Source of the DNA: Firmicutes bacterium UBA1702
Lineage (GTDB): Bacteria > Bacillota > Clostridia > Peptostreptococcales > Anaerovoracaceae
Reading direction: 5' to 3'
DNA: 50,824 nucleotides
NCBI GenBank assembly: GCA_002320005.1
Contig: DCJK01000041.1
Location: 1-50,824, forward strand
The position numbers and the translations under genes are program-made. The first letter of the stretch is position 1. Each line of letters starts with the position of its first letter. A model generated the notes under the pieces. It was not told where the DNA came from. It worked only from the letters and a program-made list of their open reading frames with translations, and did not search any database. This document shows positions 17,221 through 26,142 of this stretch, piece by piece.

Positions 17221-19840
17221 ACTTGCTCATAACGATTTTCAGTTTTTCCCAGTTTACCGGTTTTGATATGTGGTCGTTCATGCCTGCAGCTGCTGCAGCT
17301 CTCACATCGTCTTCGAAGGCATCAGCGGTCATGGCAATTATGGGGATTGCAGCAACTTCCGGATCTTCCAGATTTCTTATTATACCGGACGCCTGATATC
17401 CGTCCATCACCGGCATCTGGATATCCATAAGCACCAGGCAGTAATATCCGGCTTCTGCTTCAGAGACTTTTTCCACAGCCTCTGCTCCGTTGCACGCCTC
17501 GTCTATGATAAGGCCGGTATCCTTAAGCATGTGCCTTGTTATCTCCCTGTTCATCATGTTGTCTTCCGCCAGAAGAATTCTTCTGCCTTCCCAGGTTTCC
17601 CGGTACCCATTTTCCCGGGTTTCATCATTTCTTTCGTTTTCTATCTCCGGATTGGAAGTTTTAAGAGGTATCCGCACCGTAAACACTGAGCCCTGCCCCA
17701 GACGGCTTTTAACCTTGATTTCCCCATTCATCATGTCAATAAGATTTTTTGTTATGGACATGCCCAGCCCGGTTCCGATCACCCTGCTTTCGGTAGACGT
17801 TTCAGCTCGTTCAAAAGGGTCAAAGATCTTGTCAAGAAACTGCCGGCTCATTCCTATTCCGGTATCGCTGCACTGGAAAACATAGTTTATATATCCTTCC
17901 TGGCGGCTTTCTTCTTTCCATGCTCTTGCAGTAATTGCGCCCTTCTCGGTGTATTTCACCGCATTGCTCAGTATGTTTATAAGGATCTGCTGCAGCCTGA
18001 GAGGATCTCCTGTTACAGATTCAACATCATCCATGTCTATCTCGACCTTGACTTCAAGTCCTTTTCTTTCCGCTTCTGCTTCTACAAATTCCAGTGAATT
18101 TTCCATCACCTTCTTCAGATTAAATTCCACAACATTAGGTGATATTCTTCCGCTTTCTATTTTTGCCATATCCAGCACATCATTTATCAACCCCAGAAGG
18201 TGTTTGCCGGAAATGTTTATCTTGTTAAGGCAGTCGCTGACAACCTCTCTGTCACCGATGTTCTTTGATGCTATGGCTGCCATTCCCATAATCACATTCA
18301 TAGGAGTTCTTATGTCGTGAGACATGTTGGAAAGGAACTGCCCCTTGGCTTTACTTGCTGTCTGCGCGGTTTCCAGCGCGCCTCGCAGAGCTTCTTTCTG
18401 CTGTTTTTCCTCGTACTTTTCTTCATCTATTTTTCTGGACAGCATAACTGCAATTTTTTCGTCACTATAAGAATTTTCTATTGATACCATCTGGACGAAT
18501 ATCCAGTGATATTCTCCGTCAGACAGCTTCCCCCTGACTTCCATGCTGCATTCTTTATGGTTTTCTGATAAATTGTCTGTAAGATTTTCCGGCGAGAATT
18601 TTTTTTGGAATTCTTCCCTGTCTTCCGGGTGAGCCTTTTCCAGCATGGCATGGTACATGTCGCTGTATCTGGTACATGGGTGCTGCAGCCCCCCGGAATT
18701 TTCTCTTTCAAATATTACTTTAACTGAATCTTTTGAAAGGTTTATATTCAGAATTATTGGATATATATTTGAAAGAGCTGTAAGAAGGGAAATGTTTTCT
18801 TCTTTCTGCATGGCTTTTACAAGCTCTTCTGCCTCTTTTCTGGCAGTAATATCTATATATGCAGCAATCAGAACCGGATGTCCCTCGGAGTCTTTAATCC
18901 TTTCTACTATGCCCGATACACAGAATTCTTTGCCTCCGACCTTTCGCAGTCTGCAGTCCAGATGCATACGATCTCCCTCTTTTCTGAGGTTTCTGACGCC
19001 ATCCATTACTTTTGAATAATCTTCCTCACATATGACTTCCGCAAGATTTCTGAAATGCATCAGCTTTTCGTCTTCTTTTCCCCAATAACCGGCATATCGC
19101 CTGCCCTCTCTGTTGAGATCTATCACTTCGTAGGGGCTTTCAATCTTAAGTAACGCCACTGCTGCAGGAATAATATTATACAAATAGTTTATGTATCTGG
19201 CCTGATTGTACAGCCTTCCTGTATTTTTCTTATTTCTGGCAAAATACAGCATAATCATAACAAAAATTCCTGATATTATGCATGCTATAAGAACCACAGC
19301 ATCGGTCATTATCTCATCGCTCTGGCTTGTAACGGTTTTCTCCGGAACCATGGCCACAAAAATCAGGTCATCATGCCCCTGAATGGCAGTATATGAGAAC
19401 ACCGTGCTTTCTCCTTTGTAATCAAGTACGCGCAGTCCTTTTCTCCCGGCTTTTATATCTTCCGAAAATGACTTAATATCCGCCGTGCTATTATCTTCCA
19501 TTTCCAGACTTTTTATCAGGCTTCTTGACTTTCCTCCCTCATCCTGCATTATGTGTTCGGAAATGATTTCTCCCGAGGTATCTATAACGCAAGATGTGCC
19601 TTCCCCCTGATAAAAGTTTACATATTTGCCTTCTCTCTCTGCAAAACCGTAATTTTCCAGAAACAAGGCTCTCTGCTCAGTCATCTCCATAAGAAGCGAT
19701 GTGGAACGATCCCACAGAAGTTCTCTGACATTCATCAGGAATGCAGCAGACAGCCATAATATTATTATAGCCACAATAACAGCTATGTCCAGAACGCTGG
19801 CGCTTCTTGTATCCGGCGCAGTACCAACTCTACCATCCAT
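17210..19840 (-). CDS. Hybrid sensor histidine kinase/response regulator
   Basis: An 876-residue membrane sensor. TM1 is about residues 17-36, an extracytoplasmic domain of about 145 residues follows (Cache-like size), and TM2 is about 180-200. One or two PAS-type regions lie at about 220-335 and 350-470. The HisKA domain has phosphoacceptor His508 (FLSNMSHDIRTPMN), followed by HATPase_c with Asn626, DTGIGM and GTGLGM, and a C-terminal receiver domain with phosphorylatable Asp806 (LVLMDIQMPVMDGY) and Lys860. No DNA-binding output is present, so phosphate must pass onward or act through the receiver. It starts 14 bp after trpZ and is the last gene of the T-box-controlled tryptophan transporter operon. 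Confidence 0.92.
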   Translation of the reverse strand: MDGRVGTAPDTRSASVLDIAVIVAIIILWLSAAFLMNVRELLWDRSTSLLMEMTEQRALFLENYGFAEREGKYVNFYQGEGTSCVIDTSGEIISEHIMQDEGGKSRSLIKSLEMEDNSTADIKSFSEDIKAGRKGLRVLDYKGESTVFSYTAIQGHDDLIFVAMVPEKTVTSQSDEIMTDAVVLIACIISGIFVMIMLYFARNKKNTGRLYNQARYINYLYNIIPAAVALLKIESPYEVIDLNREGRRYAGYWGKEDEKLMHFRNLAEVICEEDYSKVMDGVRNLRKEGDRMHLDCRLRKVGGKEFCVSGIVERIKDSEGHPVLIAAYIDITARKEAEELVKAMQKEENISLLTALSNIYPIILNINLSKDSVKVIFERENSGGLQHPCTRYSDMYHAMLEKAHPEDREEFQKKFSPENLTDNLSENHKECSMEVRGKLSDGEYHWIFVQMVSIENSYSDEKIAVMLSRKIDEEKYEEKQQKEALRGALETAQTASKAKGQFLSNMSHDIRTPMNVIMGMAAIASKNIGDREVVSDCLNKINISGKHLLGLINDVLDMAKIESGRISPNVVEFNLKKVMENSLEFVEAEAERKGLEVKVEIDMDDVESVTGDPLRLQQILINILSNAVKYTEKGAITARAWKEESRQEGYINYVFQCSDTGIGMSRQFLDKIFDPFERAETSTESRVIGTGLGMSITKNLIDMMNGEIKVKSRLGQGSVFTVRIPLKTSNPEIENERNDETRENGYRETWEGRRILLAEDNMMNREITRHMLKDTGLIIDEACNGAEAVEKVSEAEAGYYCLVLMDIQMPVMDGYQASGIIRNLEDPEVAAIPIIAMTADAFEDDVRAAAAAGMNDHISKPVNWEKLKIVMSKFIR

Positions 19841-19854
19841 ACTTGACTTCCCCC

Positions 19855-20637
19855 TTACAAAAGCATACGATCATTGTCTATGCTGAACTTTTCGACAAGT
19901 TTTTCTACTGTCATGTTCTTTCTGTCTTCTCCTTCCAGGTCCATCACTATCTTTCCATCCTGCATCAGAATTGTTCTGTTTCCATAATGCAGGGAATCTT
20001 TCATGTTATGAGTTATCATCAGTGTACACATCTTTTTTCCGTAGGCAAACTCTTCAGTAAGGGACAGCACTTTTTCTGCTGCTGCAGGATCCAGTGCTGC
20101 GGTATGCTCATCCAGCAAAAGGAGCTCCGGCTCAGCTATAACCGCCATGAAAAGTGTAAGTGCCTGCCTCTGACCTCCGGAAAGCAGTTTAACTTTCTGT
20201 GTCATCTTGTCTTCCAGTTCCATGCCGAGAGAAGCCAGTTTTTCTCGAAATTCTTTCTTATCAGCCCTGGTTATTCCGGGCTGCAGGCCTCTGCACTTTC
20301 CCTTGGCTGCCGCAATTGCAAGATTTTCTTCTATGGTCATGTCAAAAGCTGTACCTTTAAGAGGGTCCTGAAATACACGTCCTATATATGCCGCCCTCTT
20401 ATATTCGGGCATTTTTGTTATATTTCTGCCATCCAGCAGGATTTCTCCTTCGTCTGCTGGAAAAACTCCGGCTATGCAATTAAGAAGAGTTGACTTTCCT
20501 GCTCCGTTATTTCCTATTACGGTAAGAAAATCTCCTGCAGATAGTTCCAAAGACAAATCTCTGATGGCAGTTTTCTCATTTATGGTCCCCGCTCCGAAGA
20601 CTTTTTTCAGATTATGTATTTGAAGCAGCTTTTCCAT
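19855..20637 (-). CDS. trpZ: ABC transporter ATP-binding protein (TrpZ-like)
   Basis: A 260-residue ATPase subunit. Walker A is GNNGAGKST near residue 45, the Q-loop is VFQDP, the ABC signature is LSGGQRQAL, Walker B is LLLLDEHTAALDP, and the H-loop is ITHNM. Its frame overlaps the permease gene by 26 bp, indicating tight coupling. It belongs to the ABC_sub_bind-type importer class, of which TrpXYZ is the tryptophan member. The Trp-type T-box upstream is the main reason for choosing tryptophan. Confidence 0.88.
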   Translation of the reverse strand: MEKLLQIHNLKKVFGAGTINEKTAIRDLSLELSAGDFLTVIGNNGAGKSTLLNCIAGVFPADEGEILLDGRNITKMPEYKRAAYIGRVFQDPLKGTAFDMTIEENLAIAAAKGKCRGLQPGITRADKKEFREKLASLGMELEDKMTQKVKLLSGGQRQALTLFMAVIAEPELLLLDEHTAALDPAAAEKVLSLTEEFAYGKKMCTLMITHNMKDSLHYGNRTILMQDGKIVMDLEGEDRKNMTVEKLVEKFSIDNDRMLL

Positions 20638-21529
20638 TTTGTCCTCTCTTTCTTCTTATTTTGGCACCTCTTTCACCCAGAAGACCCAGATACAGAGCTG
20701 CCGCAACTATTACAGCGGATACAAGCTTCAGGTCACTGGATTCCATTCCCAGATATAATGCCTGTGAAATTATTATTCTGTACAAAACCGCTCCAAGTGC
20801 TGCTGATATCAGTCTCCTGAGCAATGTTGACGTGCCGAAGACAACCTCTCCCAGTATTACGGATGCCAATCCTATGACCATCATGCCGGTGCCGCTGCTT
20901 ATGTCGGCAAAAGCCTGATTCTGAGCCAGCATTCCTCCCGCAAGGCCCACAAGACCATTGGAAAGTGCCAGCCCCAGAAGTTTCATATTTTCTCCTGAAA
21001 CCCCGGCAGCCCTTACCATGTCTTCATTATCACCCGTGGCTCTGAAGACAAATCCTATCCTTGTCTGAAGGAAAAGGTAAAGTACAGCTATCACTGCTGC
21101 AAGGACTATTACTCCCAGTATTATTCCGGAATATTTTGGAGGCAATATTCTGTCAGCCATCTTGTATACGGTCTCGCTCTTGGTCAGAGGTATATTAGGA
21201 GTCTTGCCCATAATCCTCAAATTGACCGAATAAGATGCAAGCATTACCAGTATGCCTGCAAGGATTGCCTGTATTTTCAGTCTGGTGTGTAATATTCCTG
21301 TAACAAGTCCGGCTGCTGAGCCTGCAGCAAATGCACATAGCAGGCTTATAAAGGGATTTACCCCTGTCGCGCACATAACTGCAGAAACCGCCATGCCGGT
21401 CACAATGGAACCATCTACCGTAAGATCCGGCATGTTGAGAGTTCTGAAGGAGAGAAACACTCCAAGGGCCAGGATTGCATATATGGTTCCCAGCTCCAGT
21501 GCCCCCAGAAGGGCTGTCAAAGTCATCAT
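20612..21529 (-). CDS. trpY: ABC transporter permease (TrpY-like)
   Basis: A 305-residue permease of the branched-chain/ABC_sub_bind type. It has about eight membrane segments, the LNMPDLTVDGSI region near residue 35, and RATGDNEDMVRAAGV near residue 165, which forms the coupling loop to the ATPase. Two adjacent ATGs (21529, 21526) follow GGAG; either could serve. It is the second gene after the substrate-binding lipoprotein and overlaps the ATPase gene. Confidence 0.87.
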   Translation of the reverse strand: MMTLTALLGALELGTIYAILALGVFLSFRTLNMPDLTVDGSIVTGMAVSAVMCATGVNPFISLLCAFAAGSAAGLVTGILHTRLKIQAILAGILVMLASYSVNLRIMGKTPNIPLTKSETVYKMADRILPPKYSGIILGVIVLAAVIAVLYLFLQTRIGFVFRATGDNEDMVRAAGVSGENMKLLGLALSNGLVGLAGGMLAQNQAFADISSGTGMMVIGLASVILGEVVFGTSTLLRRLISAALGAVLYRIIISQALYLGMESSDLKLVSAVIVAAALYLGLLGERGAKIRRKRGQNGKAASNT

Positions 21530-21571
21530 AACAATTGTCTCCTTTGTTATCTTTATATTCAGGGCTGTCCC

Positions 21572-22558
21572 TTATTCTTCAGGGAAAAGCACTGCCTTAT
21601 CCAGAATCGCCTGGGGTATCTCAATATTCAGGGCTTTAGCTGTTTCTTTATTGACATAAACGCTCATCTCTGACATTTTTCTTACTGCAATTGCTGCCGG
21701 ATCTGCACCTTCCAGAATGTCGGCAATCATTGCTGCCGTTTCTCTGCCGAGAACGGTGTAATCTATTCCGCACGTTGCAAGGCCGCCGTCGTTTACCATG
21801 GAGTCCGCACTTACATAGAACGGAATTCCTGCATTATTAAAAGTTTCTGTAGCCACAGCCATGGACGATGCCACCGTATTATCGATAGGGGAAAATACGA
21901 TATCCACTTTATCCGCCAGGTACTGAGCCGCCTGCTGAACTTCTCCGGTATTTGTCACTGTGGACTCAATCACTTTGTATCCGTTCTCCCCGGCATATTC
22001 CTTCAGCTGAGCCACCACAGATACGGAATTGTCTTCACCTATATTATAAAGAACCCCGATAGTCTTGAAGTCCGGAGTGATATCTTTTGCCAGGTTCATT
22101 ATCATCTCTGCTGAAACCTCGTCAGATGTTCCGGTAACATTTCCTCCCGGGTTATCAAGGCTGTCCACAAGGCCTGCCCCCACAGGGTCGGTTATGGCTG
22201 CGAATACAATAGGTATCTCCGTTGTTTCACTGAGAGCCGCCTGGGCCGCAGGGGTTGCAATAGCCACTATTACATCGCACTCATCTCCGACAAAGGTCTG
22301 AGCTATATTTTTCATGGTGGACATATCATTCTGTCCGTTCTGATATTCGATTTTCAGATTTTCACCCTCTACATAACCTTCATCTTCCAGGCCCTCTATA
22401 ATGCTCTCTCTGATAGTGTCAAGGGAAGGATGCTCCATCAGCTGTATAATCCCCACTTTAAACATCTCGTCCCCGCTTTCTGCGTTCTTGCTCCCGCATC
22501 CCGAGAGCATCATCATAACCATTGCCAGTACCAATAAGATTGCCGTTACTTTTTTCAT
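21572..22558 (-). CDS. trpX: ABC transporter substrate-binding lipoprotein (TrpX-like)
   Basis: A 328-residue extracytoplasmic binding protein of the ABC_sub_bind family (PF04392). A lipoprotein signal peptide ends in MLSGCGS, giving an acylated cysteine at about residue 21. Two alpha/beta lobes follow (VGIIQLMEHPSLD, IPIVFAAITDPVGAGLVDS, VDIVFSPIDN). The ATG at 22558 has AAGGAG upstream; a TTG 18 bp earlier is in frame but less likely. It sits directly behind a T-box leader whose specifier reads UGG, so tryptophan uptake is the best assignment. Confidence 0.88.
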   Translation of the reverse strand: MKKVTAILLVLAMVMMMLSGCGSKNAESGDEMFKVGIIQLMEHPSLDTIRESIIEGLEDEGYVEGENLKIEYQNGQNDMSTMKNIAQTFVGDECDVIVAIATPAAQAALSETTEIPIVFAAITDPVGAGLVDSLDNPGGNVTGTSDEVSAEMIMNLAKDITPDFKTIGVLYNIGEDNSVSVVAQLKEYAGENGYKVIESTVTNTGEVQQAAQYLADKVDIVFSPIDNTVASSMAVATETFNNAGIPFYVSADSMVNDGGLATCGIDYTVLGRETAAMIADILEGADPAAIAVRKMSEMSVYVNKETAKALNIEIPQAILDKAVLFPEE

Positions 22559-22619
22559 TTTCTTTCTCCTTTTCAATTAAAGTTTTAATTGAAGTGTCTC
22601 TGCTTATCGGCCGATATGG

Positions 22620-22935
22620 TTTCCAAAAAAAAACCTGTCCTCTCATCAAGGACAGGTTATAAGCCTGCGGTACCACCTTGTTTGATTCTACATATGCAGA
22701 ATCCACCTCACGCAGAGTGCCATCACACTCCTTTCCACTGACGCAGGAAACTCGTCTCAGATACTTGTACCGCGTCATATGTATGTAAAATGTTCTGCCG
22801 CGGTCTTTCCCCTCGCCCTCGGGAGGCCATTATACTAATCCGTTGTCTGTCCGGCTCCCACCACCCCGGATTCGCTGTGAGGACTGCAATTAGTTTTACT
22901 TCTCCGTCAAAGGTTTGTTGTCTTAACTTGTTGTA
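22620..22935 (-). promoter_or_regulatory. T-box leader, probably tRNA-Trp responsive
   Basis: The leader of the trpXYZ operon ends with the canonical T-box element GGTGGTACCGC (about 22665-22678, reading minus). Upstream is a Stem I in which GGAG AAGTAAA ACTAAT pairs with ATTAGT ATAATGGC CTCC, leaving an internal loop with the AGTA motif on one side. On the other side, UGG (22827-22829) sits in the specifier position. Uncharged tRNA-Trp would stabilise the antiterminator. A one-base register shift would read AUG (Met), so the amino acid is probable rather than proven. Confidence 0.9.
22625..22658 (-). terminator. Regulated terminator of the T-box leader
   Basis: A perfect 9-bp stem AACCTGTCC with its complement and a 9-nt loop is followed by nine T on the minus strand. 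It competes with the T-box antiterminator. Confidence 0.92.
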
Positions 22936-22939
22936 AGTG

Positions 22940-22968
22940 AGTCTAACACTTTTTTTGTATGCTGTCAA
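22940..22968 (-). promoter_or_regulatory. Promoter of the trpXYZ-kinase operon
   Basis: TTGACA (22963-22968) and TAGACT (22940-22945) are 17 bp apart on the minus strand. The predicted start near 22933 fits the 5' end of the T-box fold. Confidence 0.75.
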
Positions 22969-23071
22969 CAATCATTTTGTTACATTTTGTTACATTTTCA
23001 AAGACCTGCAGGGTCCGGTACCCATTCAAAAGGGCTGCTTGTGGCACCATGCATTTTTCGACTGTTTTCGT

Positions 23072-23100
23072 TTTACATTTCAATATTTTTGAAATATAAT
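23072..23100 (+). promoter_or_regulatory. Consensus-like promoter upstream of the GNAT-lysO region
   Basis: TTTACA (23072-23077) and TATAAT (23095-23100) are separated by exactly 17 bp. Transcription would start near 23107, about 255 bp before the GNAT start, leaving a long leader. Confidence 0.7.
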
Positions 23101-23121
23101 TTGTATGTGGAGATATCATTT

Positions 23122-23301
23122 ATGATTATCAGCGACAGCATAGGGCTCGGCCAGCCGGCAGCTTACAGGAGCCACATGCCTCACAATTGCACTTCTGCTC
23201 TCGTACGCCGCATAGACCTTCATGGAAAGCCGGATCTTTCGTCTTACGAAAAACCACGGCAAAACAAGCCCTGCAGGTGCATTTCCGGCCATGGTCATTG
23301 A
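23122..23301 (+). CDS. Possible 59-residue leader ORF, unknown
   Basis: An ATG with GGAG 9 nt upstream opens a 59-codon frame directly behind a consensus promoter. The predicted product is basic and rich in Arg, His and Cys, with no membrane segment, and its codon use is unlike the neighbours. I do not recognise it. The region also contains inverted repeats (TTTCG/CGAAA near 23237-23251; an imperfect ACCACGGC/GCCATGGT pairing near 23257-23295), so it could instead be a structured leader RNA. Neither reading is established. Confidence 0.3.
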   Translation: MIISDSIGLGQPAAYRSHMPHNCTSALVRRIDLHGKPDLSSYEKPRQNKPCRCISGHGH

Positions 23302-23361
23302 CCGCCTGGGTTCAAAGAATATACTTAAGTAAAAAAGAATCTGTATTTTAAGGAGGCAACC

Positions 23362-23838
23362 ATGATAATACGACATGCGAAAGAAAGTGATATGAAGTCC
23401 GTTTACTCCATGGAACTGGCAGCCTTTCCTCCGGCAGAGGCGGCTTCTCCTGATACATATCCCTACAGGCTTAAGCATTTCCCTGAATGCTTTTTTATCG
23501 CCGAAGCAGAAGGAACTGCCGTGGCTTTTCTGGCCGGAAGACCGGTTACATGAACAGGAATCAGAGACGAGATGTATCATAACGAGCCTTACCCCCAAGG
23601 AAGTAGCTTTGCTTTGCTGTCTGTTGCCACTTCCCCGTCTTTCCAGGGGCAAGGTATTGCAGAAGCACTTATAAAAGAAGGGCTTTCTTATGCCCGCACC
23701 GCCGGATTTGAAACAATGATTCTGGCATGCAAGGAAGAAAACCTGGGATTTTACAAGAGATTCGGCTTTTGTAAGGAAGGAATATCGGAATCATCCCATG
23801 GCGAAGCCGTGTGGTATGATATGATCATTAAATTTTAA
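23362..23838 (+). pseudogene. GNAT-family N-acetyltransferase interrupted by an in-frame TGA
   Basis: An AAGGAGG site precedes an ATG at 23362. The frame encodes a normal GNAT N-terminus (MIIRHAKESDMKSVYSMELA) up to LAGRPVT, meets TGA at 23551-23553, and continues in the same frame with TGIRDEMYHNE, then the acetyl-CoA-binding region (VATSPSFQGQGIAEALI) and a normal C-terminus (FYKRFGF). Without the stop it would be about 158 residues with no other damage. A nonsense mutation is the simplest explanation. Selenocysteine, readthrough or re-initiation at the ATG at 23572 are alternatives. I see no convincing SECIS hairpin after the TGA. lysO follows 14 bp downstream. Confidence 0.75.
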
Positions 23839-23852
23839 ATCGGAGGCGTGAT

Positions 23853-24797
23853 ATGAACATATATGTACCTTTTATCTGCCTGACTCTGGGGGCTGTGATA
23901 AACTGGCGAGGTCTTCCTCAGTCTGTTCTGAAGGTCTTTGACATAGCCACCAACGTCGCATTGATTCTGCTTATGCTGGTCATCGGCCTTAATATAGGTA
24001 CCAGCAAAGAGGTGATGTCCAATCTGGGCCAGATAGGTCTGAACTGCCTTATTATTTCTCTGTCAGCCATAGGTTGCAGCGTGCTTCTTGTCAGGATATG
24101 CGAAGCCACCGTAATGCCCCTTGAAAAGATTCGTCTGCAGGTTGCCGCCGAAAATGAAATAGATGCTGCCTCAGCAGATGACCGAAAGTTTTCTCCTCTT
24201 GTAGTTATCATGCCGGGATGCATCATTACCGGAATAGTAATGGGATGCACCCTGCTTTGCCATATGAACGGTTCCATACTTGGCACTACTCTCACTATCT
24301 CACTGATATTCCTTTATACAGGGGTGGGCGTAAGCCTTGGCTCCAACAAGGGAGTATTTCAGTACATAAAGAAACTGGGCTTCAGAATTCTTTTTATGCC
24401 CCTTGCCATCTTTGCCGGCTGCGTTCTCGGTGGTATTATCAGCGGACTTGTTCTGGATGTTCCCCTCAGCTGGTCTGCAGTCTCTGCCGGCGGAATGGGC
24501 TATTACAGCCTCACCGGTGCATTTCTCACAGAAAGCTTTGGGGTTGAGGCCGGTACTTACGGCTTTGTTGTCAATGTGTCCCGAGACGTCTTTACGGTAA
24601 TACTTCTCCCTCTGCTGACAAAGATAAGCAAAGGCAGTCCCATTGCTTCGGGAGCTGCCGGATGTATGGACACCATGCTGGTTCCGGTTACCGGAGCCGT
24701 AGGTCCGGAGCTTGGAATGGTGGCTCTTATAAGCGGAACCATTCTCACTTTCCTGGTTCCTCTGTGGCTTCCTCTGGGAGTCAGTCTGTTTTCGTAA
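23853..24797 (+). CDS. lysO: LysO family lysine exporter (DUF340)
   Basis: A 314-residue membrane protein with both DUF340 halves, homologous to E. coli LysO (YbjE), which exports L-lysine. Visible are an N-terminal hydrophobic block with LLMLVIGLNIGTSKEV, a central hydrophilic loop (about residues 95-115), GVGVSLGSNKGV, and the conserved C-terminal AGGMGYYSLTGAFLTESFG and VPVTGAVGPELGMVALISGTILT. Acidic residues in these helices are needed for export in the family. CGGAGGCGTGAT precedes the ATG. No lysine riboswitch signature is visible in the leader. The 3' end overlaps the convergent MATE gene by 17 bp. Confidence 0.9.
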   Translation: MNIYVPFICLTLGAVINWRGLPQSVLKVFDIATNVALILLMLVIGLNIGTSKEVMSNLGQIGLNCLIISLSAIGCSVLLVRICEATVMPLEKIRLQVAAENEIDAASADDRKFSPLVVIMPGCIITGIVMGCTLLCHMNGSILGTTLTISLIFLYTGVGVSLGSNKGVFQYIKKLGFRILFMPLAIFAGCVLGGIISGLVLDVPLSWSAVSAGGMGYYSLTGAFLTESFGVEAGTYGFVVNVSRDVFTVILLPLLTKISKGSPIASGAAGCMDTMLVPVTGAVGPELGMVALISGTILTFLVPLWLPLGVSLFS

Positions 24798-26142
24798 GAA
24801 TGGAGGCTTTCCCATATCCATAGATATTTCTGTATCTTACGAGCATTATCACGGCTATGACCACTGCCCCTGCCTCTGCTGCAGGAAGAGCCCACCAGAC
24901 TCCGTCTATTCCGAAAAAGTACGGCATGATAATCAAAGCCCCGGCTTCAAATATAAAGGTCCTCAGCAGCGAAACCAGAGCGGAAGCGCGTCCGTTATTC
25001 AGAGCCGTAAAGAAGCCCGATGCAAAGACGTTAGGCCCTGTAAACAATATACTGAGTGCTATTATTCTGAATCCATATATCATAAGCTCCGAAAGGGCTT
25101 CATCATGAGAAGCAAATATCCACACCATTGCTTCATCCAGTATTTCGGCCAGAACAAACATTGCAGCCGAAGACAAAAGAACTATTCTTATAGAAACGAT
25201 AAATGATTTTCGAATGTTGGCCTTGTTGCCGGCTCCGTAATTGTAGCTTATTACAGGCGCAATACCCGATACAAATCCAAAGAACACGGCCACAAAAATA
25301 AACTGCAGATAAAGTATGGCGCTTATTGCCGCAACACCCTTTTCACCTACCAGTGCCATCATCTGAAGATTAAAAAGAGTCGTGGTAACGGCACTGGCGA
25401 AATTTGAAACCATCTCAGAGGCCCCATTACCCATGGCCTGCAGAAATTCATGTCCTTTCCATACAGGCCTGCTGAAATGAAGCAGACTTTTTTTATTGAA
25501 AAATACCGTCAGAGGAATTATTCCTCCCACCACCATACCTGAAACTGATGCCAGAGCTGCCCCTGTAAGTCCCATGTCCAAAACTCCCACCAGGAAAAGA
25601 TCCAGGACTATATTCAGCACTCCCGACGCCACCGACAGACCAAGCCCCATGCCGGGCCTGTCAGCAGTTACAAGATAGCTCTGGAACAAAACCTGCATAA
25701 CCCATACGGGTCCTCCCATTACTATGGCTGTTCCATATTCAACACAATAAGGAAGCAGTTCCTCGTCTGAGCCCAGCATCATATATATTTCTTCGTCCCA
25801 CATGAGAAAAAGGGCTGTAAGCGCTATAATTGCCGTCACATTTATAATAACCGTCAGTGTCATAAAGCTACAGGCTTCTTCTCTCTTTCCTTCCCCCAGC
25901 TTTTTCCCTATAACTGCATTGCTTCCTGCTGAAAGCATAAAAGCCAGAGCCATGCATATGTTAAGCACAGGATATACAATATTTATGGCTGACAGACCCA
26001 CGCTTCCCACAAAGTTCGACACCACAATTCCGTCTACAATGGTGTACATGGATATAAAAACCATTCTCACCATGGTAGGCACCGTAAATGTGAGAATATT
26101 TTTCATATTTATCTCTTTTTCATAAATAATCCGGTCCGTCAT
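24781..26142 (-). CDS. MATE family efflux transporter
   Basis: A 453-residue multidrug and toxin extrusion protein with about 12 helices in two homologous halves. The N-terminal half has FTVPTMVRMVFISMYTIVDGIVVSNFVG and AFMLSAGSNAVIGKKLGEGKREEA, and the C-terminal half APVISYNYGAGNK and PNVFASGFFTALNNG. It resembles the MepA/DinF-type clostridial group. The start at 26142 has GAGGT 7 nt upstream; an internal Met 36 bp downstream is an alternative. Substrate is unknown. Confidence 0.9.
   Translation of the reverse strand: MTDRIIYEKEINMKNILTFTVPTMVRMVFISMYTIVDGIVVSNFVGSVGLSAINIVYPVLNICMALAFMLSAGSNAVIGKKLGEGKREEACSFMTLTVIINVTAIIALTALFLMWDEEIYMMLGSDEELLPYCVEYGTAIVMGGPVWVMQVLFQSYLVTADRPGMGLGLSVASGVLNIVLDLFLVGVLDMGLTGAALASVSGMVVGGIIPLTVFFNKKSLLHFSRPVWKGHEFLQAMGNGASEMVSNFASAVTTTLFNLQMMALVGEKGVAAISAILYLQFIFVAVFFGFVSGIAPVISYNYGAGNKANIRKSFIVSIRIVLLSSAAMFVLAEILDEAMVWIFASHDEALSELMIYGFRIIALSILFTGPNVFASGFFTALNNGRASALVSLLRTFIFEAGALIIMPYFFGIDGVWWALPAAEAGAVVIAVIMLVRYRNIYGYGKASILTKTD

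Noticed and set aside
23107..23360. Lysine riboswitch before lysO
   Set aside because: The conserved L-box core motifs are not present in the leader.
23116..23652. 178-codon minus-strand frame over the leader and GNAT start
   Set aside because: It runs antisense to the GNAT frame, has no ribosome-binding site and low-quality composition; the plus-strand promoter and AAGGAGG site explain the region better.
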